Positions 26,336-38,370 are shown, counted from the stretch's first letter. The stretch is 64,000 nucleotides of DNA from Taenia hydatigena (GCA_036345935.2 JADWOT020000008.1:2030387-2094386), one strand, 5' to 3'. Notes: generated by a model not told the origin, from the letters alone. Numbers and translations: made by a program.

Positions 26336-27290
26336 ATGGCTGCCTACAAGTGTATGGTGTGCCCTGAGTCGTTCAGAACTATCACCTTATTCCATGCGCA
26401 CTTGTTTCGTGAGCATCAAAGTAATTTTCATTCTTCTTAAAATGCGCTTTTCTATTTACGTGCACATCTCTTCTCACGAATATATTTGTACGGATGTGTG
26501 TACAGGCGTGTGTTTATGCTTAGTAATTGTATCTTTAATTACTAACAACTGGGTCGCATTAAGTAGACTGACTTCTGCTTCGATTCAAGTGACCATATGT
26601 ACGCAATAAACGATACAATAGACAATGCTCGATTTTATCAGCTCCTGTGCCACATCACTTCTACAGTCACTAGCAAGAATTCACTAATCCATTTTCAATG
26701 TTTTACACTTTAGTAAAAACGCAAGTGCCTTGTCCAGTTTGCTTGTCCTTTCGCGATACGATCGGGTTGGTCTTAATCCATCAAAAAGGTGACAGAACTT
26801 ATAAAACTTCTCCGTCATTTATGTCGTATGCCCTCATGTGCCAAAAAAGTAACACAAGTCTTTTCTTTTGTACCCTGTAAATAGCCCGGGATCACAACAC
26901 GTGCTGTCTCTGTTCCACATCATTTGAAAACTTTGATTTTCTTCTCGTTCACTTTATGGGAGCTCATATTTGTGGGTTTGATTTTGCATAATTTTGATTT
27001 GAATGAATGCGCTCTAATTCTCCGCCATAGCTTATCGGTCCAAACAAACTTCTTCTAAATATACGCCCTGTTGTAACGTATTTTAGTACAAAGAATGGAG
27101 AATTCTCAAATACGCCTTTACTGCACAGAATGCTACGCGGAATATCTGACCTTGGAGGCAACGCTGGAACATATACGTTCAAGTCACCGCTGTAGGTATT
27201 TTGTTAATTATCCTGTGTATTTTGCAATGTTTGTGATTTTTCCTTGGTTTCTTTGACTTTGCAGACCTCTGGTATACAATATTTGAGTAG
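26336..27290 (+). CDS. Multi-exon C2H2 zinc-finger protein
   Basis: Three exons share matching phase-1 boundaries. Exon 1 (26336-26420) starts ATG in AAAATGG context and encodes one full finger, C-x2-C-x12-H-x4-H (YKCMVCPESF ... HAHLFREHQ), ending at donor A|GTAATT. Exon 2 (26714-26788, acceptor TTTAG) encodes CPVCLSF ... IHQK, a finger lacking a clear second His, ending G|GTGACA. Exon 3 (27087-27191, acceptor TTTTAG) encodes a perfect finger, C-x2-C-x12-H-x4-H (YCTECYAEY ... EHIRSSH), with donor T|GTAGGT. A last small exon (27265-27290; acceptor TTTGCAG) would end the protein at TAG; a rival terminal exon is 27659-27720, also after a good acceptor. C2H2 proteins usually bind nucleic acid, and two good fingers fit a small regulator. 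More exons may exist, and the frame is open upstream of the ATG to 26231. No stops or frameshifts are seen. Confidence 0.72.
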
Positions 27291-27882
27291 ACTCGACTGC
27301 AAATGTGTTGTAAGCTTTGTGTTATTTCATCATTATCCTAATTGGAACCAATGATCTAGCAAGGACAAGCGCTAATGGCGTAAAGGTTGTGACTGCAGCA
27401 TAGGCCAGAAATCAAGTACACGCCGAAACGTGGCGAATGATCATGCGAATTTGATTAAGTGTTGCTTGGTCGAAATGGTAGGGCAGAATTCTCATCGCAC
27501 TGGATTGCGTCAGACCACACCAGTATATTTGATGGTTACAGATAGCGATACAGGGTCATTGCGTGGCCCCCATTTGAGCGTAGCGCATGTACCACCAATT
27601 TCTCATTCGCGTATTTACTTGCAAATGTGACAATCATAAATATGTTTGTCTATTTCAGTGCTATCCGGCAAGCTGCCTTACTTTGCCTGCCATGAATATG
27701 TGCTGAGCAATGCGCCTTAAGAGCGAAATTGCGCTTTACATAGAACGAGTTTGTACATTTGCAACTCTTGTTTATTTATTCTGGTTAGTGCTACTCGTGT
27801 AGATGGATTTATTGCAACATCTATTTACATTTTTGATACCTGAACTCGTATCTCGCAATCTTTCAGGAAAGAACAAGTTATG

Positions 27883-27888
27883 AATAAA
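27883..27888 (+). terminator. Possible polyadenylation signal AATAAA
   Basis: AATAAA lies in an A-rich tract about 590 bases after the first candidate stop and 160 bases after the second candidate stop (27720) of the zinc-finger gene. The closer spacing favours 27659-27720 as the last exon. AATAAA is common by chance in AT-rich DNA. Confidence 0.25.
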
Positions 27889-27889
27889 G

Positions 27890-30620
27890 TTAAAAAGAAA
27901 AGAGGAAAGTTGATTTAGTGAGCAAATCCTAGTGGTATAAGTACCTTGGTTAATTTGTTAAAACGTTTCTATGCATGCGTGTGTATGTCCGATGTGTAAC
28001 TTAGATTCTCATCGCTACCATCAGCCGGTAATATTCTGATATTGAAAGAGGTTACGACAACGTTGAACCTACGCGGTGAACATTCAACACGCATACTAGT
28101 CATGACCCATTACCAATGGCGTTTCTGCGGCCATGCCAGTGATTACACTGCTTAAAGAGGGGTTCACTGTTCATCTCACACCCAATCTAACTGCATAGAG
28201 GCTCAAAAATGCTGTTAATTTCATAATTGTTAGTAACGTATGCAAGCAACACATTTTTCTCTACTTGATTAAGGCAAAATAACCGCTGTGTTTGGTGTGG
28301 TGATTTATGGCACCTGGCTTACCAGGCAGAATAGAACGTTCCCCCTACGGCTTTGACATTACCCATCGCTTTTAAGAACAACGCTGCTTATCTTTCAAAT
28401 TGCTGACTTTAGATTGGTTACTGTCACAATGGTTCTTTGAACGGGTGGTGTTCTAGGACGTGAGCAGACTCAGAAACTGCTCTTTCATATTCGCCTCTCA
28501 AGAATGCAATAAACAAAGTCTCTACTCATTATTGTTACTTGGTAGTAGTTAAGCAACAAATCGACTCGTAAGAAAGTGAGAGAAGCGGATATGATTCGGC
28601 ATCTTGCACCAAGCCAGCAACACTTCAAAGAAAGCTGCCTCAAATACGTAGTTGACACTCCTGCCATCTAAGTTAAGAGTGCGCATCTTTGCAGGCGGTG
28701 GACGAGTTAACAGCCCATTTACTAGCCACCCACTGAAAAAACTCACTCGTTGAGGTCATTTTATTTGAATTTCGCTCGTTCTAGTGCATATTCGTGTGAC
28801 CGCACTTCACTACACGTGCCATCGAGAGGAGATCAAGGAACACTTTTCTGCTACTGAAGCAATCACAATATATTGGCAAAGTGGATAAAACGTATTCTGC
28901 TATTTTGACACTTGTTTACGCAGCCACTGTAAAGATATCTGAAGGAACAGGATGATGGAAAGATTTTCGCAGAATGGTATTTTTGGCAATGTGAATTCAT
29001 ACCAAATAAAGAGCTAGCCTTTGCAATTCGTAATTAATGCCATTAATGAGGCAGCTACTCTATAAGAACGGTAGGCAAAAGTAGCCCTTTGGTCTGCTTG
29101 GTTACCTCAGGCAACCATAGACAAAAAGAAACAATATTGGCAAAAATAAGACAAAGTGAGAAGAGAAGGAAGAAAGAGACATTGGCGTTTTATGGTTTGA
29201 CATTGCGCACCAACGGAGGAAGTCTAAATTAAAAACTATTACTAATCACACTAACTTCTGATTCATATCAGCCTTCATTTGTTTTCCAGCAAAAATTAAT
29301 GGTGTTGGTGCTACAAACCATGCTTTCACCTCTCCAGGCATGGAGAATTTTAACTGTGGATTAAGTTCTGGTAGGCACTGGTGCAAGCACTTGTACTTGG
29401 AACCCCATTCTCTGTAACAAACAAGAAATATTTGGAGTTTGAAGGTAAATAACAGTGGCAAAAGGGTGTTCATGCTTCACATCGCTTCTTCAACTTTGCA
29501 GTCGCTTTGTGCAAGGCGTTTAAACGGAATGCAAGAAGACCCTATCATACCAGTAAAAGTTGTGCGTTTCTGATAAGTTTTATGAAATCCTAATAAGTGC
29601 TTATGCGAGCCACAATTACTTTGCCAATATGAGCCAGAGAATTGAAGGTGGAAATGAAATCATTTGGCTGACGTTTAAAGTGCTGATCGCATCCGGAGTG
29701 CTGAAATGAAGGAGCAAATAACCACATGGAGAAAGAGAGTAGGAGCGCATCGAGAAAATAATTTGACAGATCCAGATATTCGTACCACTTTGAGCCAATT
29801 CGACATGTGGTAGCATTATCTGCACCAGGTTGGAATTAACTAGTCACAAGGCCCTGGATGCAAGCCAACCAGGGGATAAAGGTGGATTCGGTAACTCCCC
29901 TGAACATGCAAAATTCGATTCACGTTTTTAGGACCGTAATCGTTAAAAATAAGTGATGCAAGATAAGGCTGGATGGGCACCTACCACTGCATTTTGCTTG
30001 AACCGCCTCTATTTTGTGCCTGTTAAAAAGATGCCAATTTTATTCTTCATCCCAACTTCCTTGAGGCAGTCATGGTATGACCTATATAGACCCACGCATT
30101 GTGTGTGCAAAATTTCTATTTACTGGGAACCTTTATGCGACCCACCATCGAATTATTCCAGTAGTGGTCATTCGTAACTAGATCTGGGAGAAATAATTAT
30201 TTCCAAGCGTAAATTATGATAACTGCTGGCGATGCACTGCGAAGATCTTTGACCCATTGTCCTACTGGGCAGGCATATTTGAAAACTGCGTTGACTTTCT
30301 TTGCTGAATAGTAAATAGCATTTTCAGACAACTTCATAAATTGTCTAGGTAGATCATAAAATACAGACCTTTAAATGGAATGAATTAGATGCCTGCTTAC
30401 CACTGATTAGACGTGTAAGGGATGGTGGTAGGTTGACTTTTGGGAGTTTACGTCCGTTTGTATTAGTCATCCGACTTTCATTTGTTCGTGGTTTATTTTG
30501 AGCTTAAGCTAGAGCTGTTCTTATTATCTGGCCTATTATCAGCGTTGTAGAGGGTGATAAACCATGGTATATTTGACTTGATTTCCGTTACTTCACTGCA
30601 CATATTTGGTGTGAGCATTC
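27890..30620. other. No gene seen between zinc-finger gene and duplication copy 2
   Basis: AT-rich sequence with short frames only. No repeats, tRNA-like elements or splice-bounded exons were recognised. Confidence 0.35.
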
Positions 30621-31848
30621 GGCGTGGCTAATGAAAAATTCCGATTCACTCCACTGGTTACTACTTGGATGTAGAACACCTATTAATAAGCATCCCACTG
30701 CTGCTTTAATTGGCATAATCGCTCTTTGGAGATTTGGTGAATACTAGTCTACAATTTGATTTCGCCAGGGATAATTCAGCGACCCACAGATTTCCAGCGT
30801 TCTCCTAATTTGAACCAAGCCTTCTCTAATTGCAGAATCTTTACATCTGACCCAATATTAGCAGTCTCGAGTGAGTTCCCGATTTTAACATCTATGCACA
30901 ACCTTTGATCAGGAGCCCATCTCCTATGTGTGCATGTATGTGCAGAGGTAAAAATGCGTGCACGCGCCTATCGGCAGTGAAGTGGAGAAAGCCAAATCTT
31001 GAATTCAAGTTTAAGTCTCCGTTTAATTCGCCCATGGGCTTGAGTACTTTTACTTGCTGATGACGGGCTAATCAAATCTATGGGGATCCGCTTAGCTTAT
31101 ACAATTTACCCTTTACGAGGCCGGCATGGGCTCTCCTACTGTGCACCAGTTATTACAGATTATCACTAGACTTGGATGTCGACTAGACGGACTCTATGCA
31201 AAAAAGAACAATTAAGGACAAAAATATTCTAACGGGGCAGCCTAATGTTAACCTGCTAGCCGTCAAGTTTACTACCAACCCACAACCTATCAAATGTGGG
31301 AACATCGCATATCTGATGCTAAGCACGAGGACACGAATGATGTCACTGTCGAGTGCAAACAGCGTGCCACTGACACACGATGAGTGGATCGTGAACCAGT
31401 CAAGAATCTGTCACTCAATCTTCGCCGTGTGTGTGCATGGCATTCCTAAGACGGCAAGCAGCCACCTGATGCGATCCCACCGAAAAGCTAACTATGTCTC
31501 ACTTTTGCGAAGCGCATAAATCTCTCAATTCTAACTCCAAATATCTACTTGTTAGCATGTGAATATTTTTCGTTGATGTTTTCGTAACAATTTTGTAGGC
31601 AAATTATTTTCCATCATATCTTAAACGTTGCAGTTTCTCTGCCATTCAACAAAGCCAAACACTGTTGACATTTGCACAAGGATTTTGTTATATCTAATAT
31701 TAGCAAAAAGCAAGTGCTGGTAAGGCTACGGCAGATCAGATTCGACTGTGACAATCTACTTACTATAAATGGGTAGGAAGCTCCACAAAACAAAATTTTG
31801 CAACGATTCGACGCCACTAGATAGCTAACGCTTGTCTGACATTCGCCT

Positions 31849-32169
31849 TTCTCATCCTCCGCCGCCTCCTTTTCCGCTGTAAAGAGCAGGTTGTGGGGTT
31901 GTAAAGTTAAGCCCACTTCCGCTAGCACCTTTTCTAACAAATGGTGCATAGGAGTGGAATAGGACCGAACCACGTCTTCCAATCTGTAAATTTTAATAAT
32001 GAAAATGATAAGGGAGGAGTTGAGACTTACAGTGTACAAATTTGTTATAACACCTCTGTCAAAGGAGGAGGGATTCGCACTTAAAAGATCCTTCAACCTT
32101 CTAGTCTTTTTAATATATTAATAGTATCACCGAGAAAGACATGAGTAAAGCCATTTATTTCATTCGCCT
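31849..32169 (-). mobile_element. 321-base insertion with 9-base target duplication, carrying a mini-intron gene fragment
   Basis: CATTCGCCT occurs at 31840-31848 and again at 32161-32169, exactly bracketing sequence that is present in copy 2 of the segmental duplication and absent at the matching place in copy 1 (about 1860). On the minus strand the insert holds an open segment ending LYT at a perfect donor (T|GTAAGT), a 47-base AT-rich intron (31984-32030) ending ATTTACAG, and a second exon that continues in phase 0 as IGRRGSVLFHSYAPF to a Gly-rich end and stop. No terminal inverted repeats or poly-A tail are visible. Alternatively, copy 1 lost the segment by deletion between the two short repeats. 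The encoded protein is not recognised. Confidence 0.5.
31984..32030 (-). other. 47-base mini-intron
   Basis: The minus strand reads T|GTAAGT at 32030 and TTTACAG| at 31984, with an AT-rich interior. Introns this short are typical of many flatworm genes. A 160-codon frame also runs straight through it, but splicing gives a second plausible frame, and the canonical sites favour the intron. Confidence 0.5.
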
Positions 32170-33399
32170 GCTCATGTATTTCAATATTTCCCGACCAAAA
32201 GAGAAACTTTCCCATTGAACTAGCGCCTCTTTTATGCTCAATGCAAGGGTACCCAATTTCGAATGAAGGTCAGAGAAGGTTATCAAAGCAAGAGAGTCAA
32301 GCATTTCAGCTAATCGCATAAGGATAGCACTCTAGCCAATAATGGTGCGTCTAGTGGTCACGTTTGATAAGGCTGGGTATGAAGATATGGGCCGATGAGA
32401 TACTGTTGCCAGGCTGAACGGAAGCGGGCTAGAGTCGATGAAGTTAAACTGAATGGCGAAATGAATGAAAATGCGATACTTGCCTGAAGCAGTCTAAACA
32501 CCTAAGCGATTGACATTTCGTAAAAAGCATGGTTTTGGGGTATACAGGTAGGCTCCTAGGCATTGAGGCATACAAGGCAGGGTTCCATTGCTAATGCTTG
32601 ATTTTTTGAGGCAGGCGAGACGAACACCATAAAATAATCCACTTCGCATATTTTAGATCCGCCCCTCATCCTTCAAAGCTGGCACGGCACTCTTCATAAT
32701 AAGGATAACAGGGGTTTGACGGAAGAACAATCACGGGACGAGGATACCACTAGTGTCTTCTGATAATTAAAACCTTGTAGGATGAACACATTAAGTGGAA
32801 TAGAATTTTAGTAGACACTTTAGACAAAATAAGTTGGGATGCAGCAAGTCAAGTGCCATCAGGGCTAAAACACAAACAATGTGTGTAAGGTTTTAAACAA
32901 CCCTGTCTCACAAACTCGATGGCAGGGCTGCTTATGGTCTACAAAAAACTAATACCTGGGGTGACTTATGGGTTTGATTTGCGGCAACTCGTGCCCCGGT
33001 CACTGCTAGTGGTGCATAACTCTACCCACACTGAGCTATCGCCAAGTCTCCGACTGCGAGAATACACGTCATCAAAGATGGTATCTGTTGGAGATAACTG
33101 CATTCTCAACAATTATTCTATTTGCGTGTTTTGAAAGTCCTACTTCCATGTTTGACTAGTAAGCACTTTCTTGAACATAACGCCCTTGTCCACCTTATCC
33201 TCATCAGTTGAAATCGTGCCACACAACCATCATTTATGCACGCTAATACTCACCATGGGACCGAGATCAATTCGGAAAATAATTGTGTGAGGCTGAATTG
33301 TAGTCATTATCTCAGCCGTTTTTCCCATGTGCAGCCGCAAATCGCGCAGGCACGTAGACGCACACGCTTGCCTCGCATCACCTCTACTCTCACTCATAC

Positions 33400-33601
33400 G
33401 CGTTGGCAAGCAGTCATCTACATCGAAGTCTTGTCCATTGCATATCACTCTGTAGCGCTCAAAGGAATTTACCACTTCTACTCTGCAGCACGTTAAGTGG
33501 AAATCAGCACTATGTGTAGACGTTGACCATCTAATTATCAAACTTGCCGCCAAGTCACACATATCAGCGCCACTTAAATGCATCAATTTGCCCGACATTT
33601 C
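33400..33601 (-). CDS. Conserved exon downstream of CAP pseudogene, copy 2
   Basis: This is the counterpart of 3127-3319, with acceptor CAG|GA, donor C|GTATGA and the same reading frame. It encodes about 67 residues, including LTCCRVEVVNSFERYRVICN and DFDVDDCLPT. The frame is open from splice site to splice site even though the CAP exons upstream carry stops. A 9-base length difference from copy 1 keeps the frame. It may be a C-terminal exon of the CAP gene or belong to a neighbour. The function is unknown. Confidence 0.45.
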
Positions 33602-34439
33602 CTGTCAAGCCACCAATGCACCATTTATCACAGAAACTGCACTATCAAAATGGGTGCAGTAAGGCTAGCATATTGTTTGCTTAGATTATTCAACGAATCA
33701 AATTACGCTTGAGAGGCCTCCCATAACGGCTCGCATTTGTTAAGAAGCAATGGTGCGGTCAGTGGTCTGGTTAAGCGCGCTTTGTGTATGAACTAGCCTG
33801 TCACTTATCATGCCACCAAGAGTGCAGACACAAATGCAGAAGAATGATAGTATTGCATGATTTAAAAGGGCTGGTTGGTCATAGGTTACATATAGCTTCT
33901 ACCAGCCTACAACAGAAGTCCAAACCACTGAAATCCAACGAAACTAGATAAGAAAGGCCAATGCTTTGATTGAAATGCATAAACCCTTCCCAAATGCCAA
34001 GAGCTAGACCTTGGGAACTTGATTGTGAATAAACATGTCCTTCCTTTGTTACTTTACATTTATGCCATGCTTTGAATCTCAACATTTCCATGATTTGTAG
34101 GATAAAAGTTAGAAGCTGAAATTCTATCCATTTTGCCATTCGCCTAGAAGGGCACAGCATATAACTAAAGCAGAAATCACCCATTCTCCTAGGCAGCCAG
34201 ATGCTTGGTTTACCAATCACTCCACGCGATAAACATCTCCCGTGGCAGTACTCAAATTACGTGTATGGCTCTAACCGATGCTGAGCTAAAAACCAAGAAT
34301 AGCGAAGAAAGCTATGATTTTACCAGATTATCAACAACATAAATGGCTTGGTTCTCAAACCAGGGAAGAAAATAGGTGCGGTAGAATAAGTGAAGAACGC
34401 ATTTTTAGTCATCAGCGACACCAGGACAGATATAATCAG

Positions 34440-35573
34440 TCCAGTCAGTGGTTGTTAGGCTCATTTTCACACCACGCATCTTGGCAGAGTTCTGTCCTTA
34501 GGATCCTTCAATCTCAATGACGGCAGCACTTTTTGCATGTAGGCTTTTGGACGCACTGCTTGGGCATTGGCTACAACTGGTCCCATACGTATACGGCTTT
34601 AATCTATGACAGTTTCCCCTACAAAATTCACCATCTCTGTCACAATCTCGTCATTGCTTCCGTCATCCGGCCAATCAAACAATCGGTCCATAGGAAGCAA
34701 TACTTACGCAGGCTTGTATCGACAAACAATAAAGTATTGTGGATACCTCCAACCAGGTTGCATGTAGTCACATTGACGCATGGCGCAGCCCAACAGATTT
34801 GATTTCGCTCAAACCATCTGTTATGCGCAATGAAAGCATGACAAGCCACACTGTATGGTGGGTAGACACGTAAAACCATGTTCTGCACCTATACCCGTTT
34901 GCTTCTCCTCTCTTAACCTGCACTAACTTGCAAGTAAGCATTTTAATGCTTGCGAAGAGGTAACCTTACAAAGCACACTAAATAGCCTCTATGCGCTGCC
35001 CCCAACTAGTGGCGTGTATATGGCGTTCTCTCACCTGTGTGTAATGACCACACATGTAGCTGTCGGAGTTGTTATAATAATCGTAGTACTGGTCTTCACT
35101 CCTCCATCCGCAAGCGGCTTTGGTAATAGGTGGCTTAACGCCATCGACAGCTGCGACATTTTGTCCAAGTCCGCATAGTGTTGCCTCCAATCGGGATGCT
35201 CGAATCTGCATTGGCTGGTCTAATAATCTGCTAGTGGTTCCAGTCTACTTGAGCACTCCTACTTAAGTTGAATCGAGCACCATGGAATCCTGCCACGTAC
35301 ATCATCACGTGGGATAGCTTGAAGTGCGGACAAGTATGTAGCTCACTACGAACGCAAGGAAAAGGAACGCACTATTAGTAGCATATCGCTGGCAGGAGGA
35401 TACACCCTCTTTCGAACTTCAAAATGCGCCTCTAGCATTTGTGCATGTTCCACGTCTGTGGATATCTGCCACGATGCGGCAGATATGAGAGCGATCAGGT
35501 CGAATATTATAAAAAGAGACCTAGCGATACAATAATTATGCAGATTTACTAATTCGCTTGCACAGAGCAACAT
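34440..35573 (-). pseudogene. SCP/TAPS (CAP-domain, venom-allergen-like) pseudogene, copy 2
   Basis: This is the paralog of 4180-5271 with the same exon layout. Exon 1 (35373-35573) starts with an ATG, runs 67 codons through a hydrophobic segment (SLFIIFDLIALISA) and the CAP start with HAQMLEAHFEVRKR and YPPASDMLLI, and ends at donor GTGCGT. Exon 2 (35035-35258) holds FEHPDWRQH, GVKPPITKAACGW, YYDYYNNS and CGHYTQ, ending at CAG|GTGAGA. Exon 3 (34708-34817) encodes KSNLLGCAM and ends at GTAAGT. Exon 4 starts at 34505 (ELCQDAWCENEP). Lesions: TAG in place of a Trp codon early in exon 2, a 7-base deletion after HPDWRQH, TGA in place of the conserved Trp at the start of exon 3, and a stop in exon 4. 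The exon 1 signal peptide and start look intact, so this copy died by different mutations from copy 1. Confidence 0.88.
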
Positions 35574-35839
35574 TTAAGTGTGAAGTTGGCAGATGCTCAG
35601 TAATTTTCAGCTCACCGTTCTGTGGGCACATCATCGTGGCAAGTAGGCTGGAAGGACGAGGGAATCCCTTCTATTTATACGTAAACCATAGCATGGTGAG
35701 ACGTGGCGCGATAGCGCCACCAATCCTGGTAGGCTATGCAGGCTCTGTGTAACAGATCTGTCAAACTGATTCACCCCTATTTCACAACGTTGGGGCAATA
35801 GCAAACTCTTTGTCTTCGCATGCTACATGGCAAGCCGTT

Positions 35840-37480
35840 TTTCATTATTTGCGATTTGATTGTGGGTTTACTGTAAAGTAAAATGTTCGGAAAGTGTGTA
35901 TGAAAGGTGAGACAAATAATGCAAAACGTATCATCTTTAGCAGTTTATTTGTACCAGGTGTCAGTTAGTGCATTCCCTTTAAAACAAACTTTTTGCTTTA
36001 CAGTAAATCCGTTGACTATGCATAGCATTTGCGGGGTCAGACGCTTTCTCTCAACATCCCTTTGAAATCTAAAAACTATCCATTTGACATTTTGTCTTAG
36101 TAAAGTAGGCAATGCATTTATTAGCTTTTGATAAAGATTGTGAGGAACGGATCGCCTTCAGTCAGTTGACTGTGATGCAGATCACTATCAACACGGAGCA
36201 TTTTTTCTGTGCTTCGATGAGCTATACTCACAAAATCTGATTTCAGAATATCAGCGTAATGGTTCCAAGCTGGTAAAAAGAAACATCCAAATCGAGGATC
36301 TTTCGGGCTAGTGAACTTGGCACATCAGTCATTGGAAGCGTTTTGAAGGTGCCCGTGTCAGATGTCATTCCCATGAACCTCATCATTTCCTTGCCGAAAC
36401 GCAATCCCTGCTATTGGATTTCATACAAAGAAAATGTAGCCTTTTCGACGGCCTTTATCTCAGCCTGAATGATGCTGTGACTACTAGAATACATATTATT
36501 CTTTCATATTTTATCTTGGCATGTGAGCATAGCCGAATATTTCATTACAAAATCATCCCATGCGCTTGCTCTAAATGACAAGAGCATTGTTCTAACAGTT
36601 ATTCCAGAGGGAATAACACACCAGGAATGATTGATGACTGCGCATCCCTTCCGCTTTGAGATCGAGCAGTAAAAAAGGCTCTCTTTAACTAGCGCACCTT
36701 CATGCTCCAGGATATTTCATGAGCATAATACGACTGTTCATTTTTACTGGCTTAAGCATCCATGCATAGATTATGATATCATCGCAGTTGCGGCTCCAGA
36801 CTAGGCCTACACTGCGACAAATATCCTTGGGTAATTACATCAATAGCAAACACCATTTTCGCATAAAATAAATGCTTTATCATAAAACTCGGGAATGTTA
36901 TTATATTTCTTGTCAAAAATACTGTACAACATTGTTCCACTATAATGAATTGAACCATAGCATGCTAAATAAACTAACCTTTGAGATACGCATCTACGAC
37001 CGACTAATAATCGGTAGGTGTGTGCATTTTTTAACATACCATCCAAGCGCGCCCGACTGGAGGAGACTCCTGCCCCAGCACATTCAAACAAATTTTGTTG
37101 CCTAAAGCAAACGCCATCTTTGTTTTCCTTGACCGTACTGAAACTCATTGCTTTGCATTTTTATGGAAACACAATGCATCATTTTCTTCGCAAGTCCAAT
37201 TCGCCGTATCGTTTGACTGACTGTGCTCATCCAGTATACCAGACATTTACCATGGCAACCAGAGTGAGTCATTCGCTCTTCAAGAAGACAAGCATTGAAG
37301 TGGAAGCAGGCACTGATACTACAGTTTACGCTGATAACGCAACCTCGATTGGCATCAATAAAAGTCATGCATTCGTCAGCGCATGAACCAGATACAAGAA
37401 AACATTGGAAATTATACATATTTAATGTATATCATCTCCTTTCCGGTGCTATTGCCAAGCACGGAGCACGAGTAATCAAA
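35840..37480. other. Unassigned region after duplication copy 2
   Basis: It holds overlapping frames of about 100-120 codons on both strands at 36840-37419. The minus-strand frame 37102-37419 has many cysteines (SGSCADECMTF, CVISVNCSISACF) but no clear domain or splice sites. The rest shows nothing. Confidence 0.25.
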
Positions 37481-38290
37481 TAAATTAATGGGAAGGGGGG
37501 GGCACTTACCGGTATGTTTGGCGACATTTTCGAGAGATGGTGATGTTACCGTCAGTCGTACTAGGGAACACGACTTGGATGTATGAGTGAGAACGGAGCC
37601 AGGAGAGAGGAATGAGAGAGATAGTGGATGATCATTTGGGGGAGATAGAGCCAGGTGAAGAGAAGGAGAGTAAGGGAAAAAGGGTTGTGGATATGGTGAG
37701 GAGATTGCAAGAGGGAAACTATAGGACTCTGCAACTTAATCGACTCTGGTGAGTGACCCTAATACTTGTGCCATTGCACTTAGAACCCATTAGGTTAGCC
37801 AGCCATCCAATGCTTGCCTTAATACTTGGGCCAAGAGCTCACTTGGCTACTTAGCTACTCATCCACTTCCCGATGCTCGTCTGCTTTCCTCGGTAAGCTT
37901 GCACTCTTTACTTCATCCTCCCGTTTACCATGTCAGTGTCTTTCCCACCCAAGAGAACACACTTTCTTCTTCGACTCTTCTATCATTGTAGTGGTTCAAA
38001 CGATTGAGAAGGCGTCTCCGCTACCTATTTTCCTCGTGCTACTGCTGTCACCGCTATATTTAACCTCAATCTAGTTGACTGATTCCCCAATTCTTAAACC
38101 ATTTCTTCGTCGGGCAGTGATTTGACAATTTGACTGACTAGTCGACTGATTTTGTTTCACCGATTAATTGAATGGTATATCCATATCCTTGCTTCTTTAT
38201 ATCAATTTGACCCATTCCTGCGCTTGACTGATTATTAATGAAGTGATTGCGCGTTCTAATTACCAGTTCACCAAAGCACTGAGAGGTGGT
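37480..38290 (+). repeat. Repeat-rich block: G-run, purine tract, GACTGA-type satellite-like text
   Basis: A run of eight G follows GGGAA near 37494. A purine tract runs from 37560 to 37710, then a stretch rich in TGACTGA and GACTAGTCGACTGATT motifs (38110-38160). It ends next to the SINE-like element at 38292-38370. No coding exon is supported. Confidence 0.35.
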
Positions 38291-38291
38291 A

Positions 38292-38370
38292 GATTGATTC
38301 GATCCGTGAAGACAGAACTGAGGTCGCGGCACCGGTTCTCGACGCCTACCAGCTTAGTACCACTCTTTAG
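38292..38370 (-). repeat. SINE-like element with tRNA-type promoter boxes
   Basis: The minus strand carries an A-box-like region (GTGGTACTAAGCTGGTAGG) and, about 60 bases on, a B-box-like GGATCGAATC (plus-strand complement at 38296-38305). Between them is CGAGAACCGGTGC, a 13-base string also found at about 22780 on the plus strand. This fits a dispersed tRNA-derived repeat. Confidence 0.38.

Larger units (their letters stand above)
30625..35835. repeat. Segmental duplication, copy 2
   Basis: This is the partner of 270-5520, in direct orientation about 30 kb away. Exons, splice sites and intron sequence of the CAP-family gene are all shared, so the duplication copied genomic DNA rather than an mRNA. 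Copy 2 has a 321-base insertion at 31849-32169 that copy 1 lacks, and lacks some stretches present in copy 1. The divergence is clear in exons and introns alike, which points to an old event with little constraint since. Edges were placed by eye where alignment fades and may be off by tens of bases. Confidence 0.85.

Noticed and set aside
31614..32096. 160-codon minus-strand frame read as one exon
   Set aside because: It runs straight through a canonical 47-base GTAAGT..TTTACAG intron and across the end of an insertion, so it joins unrelated sequence.
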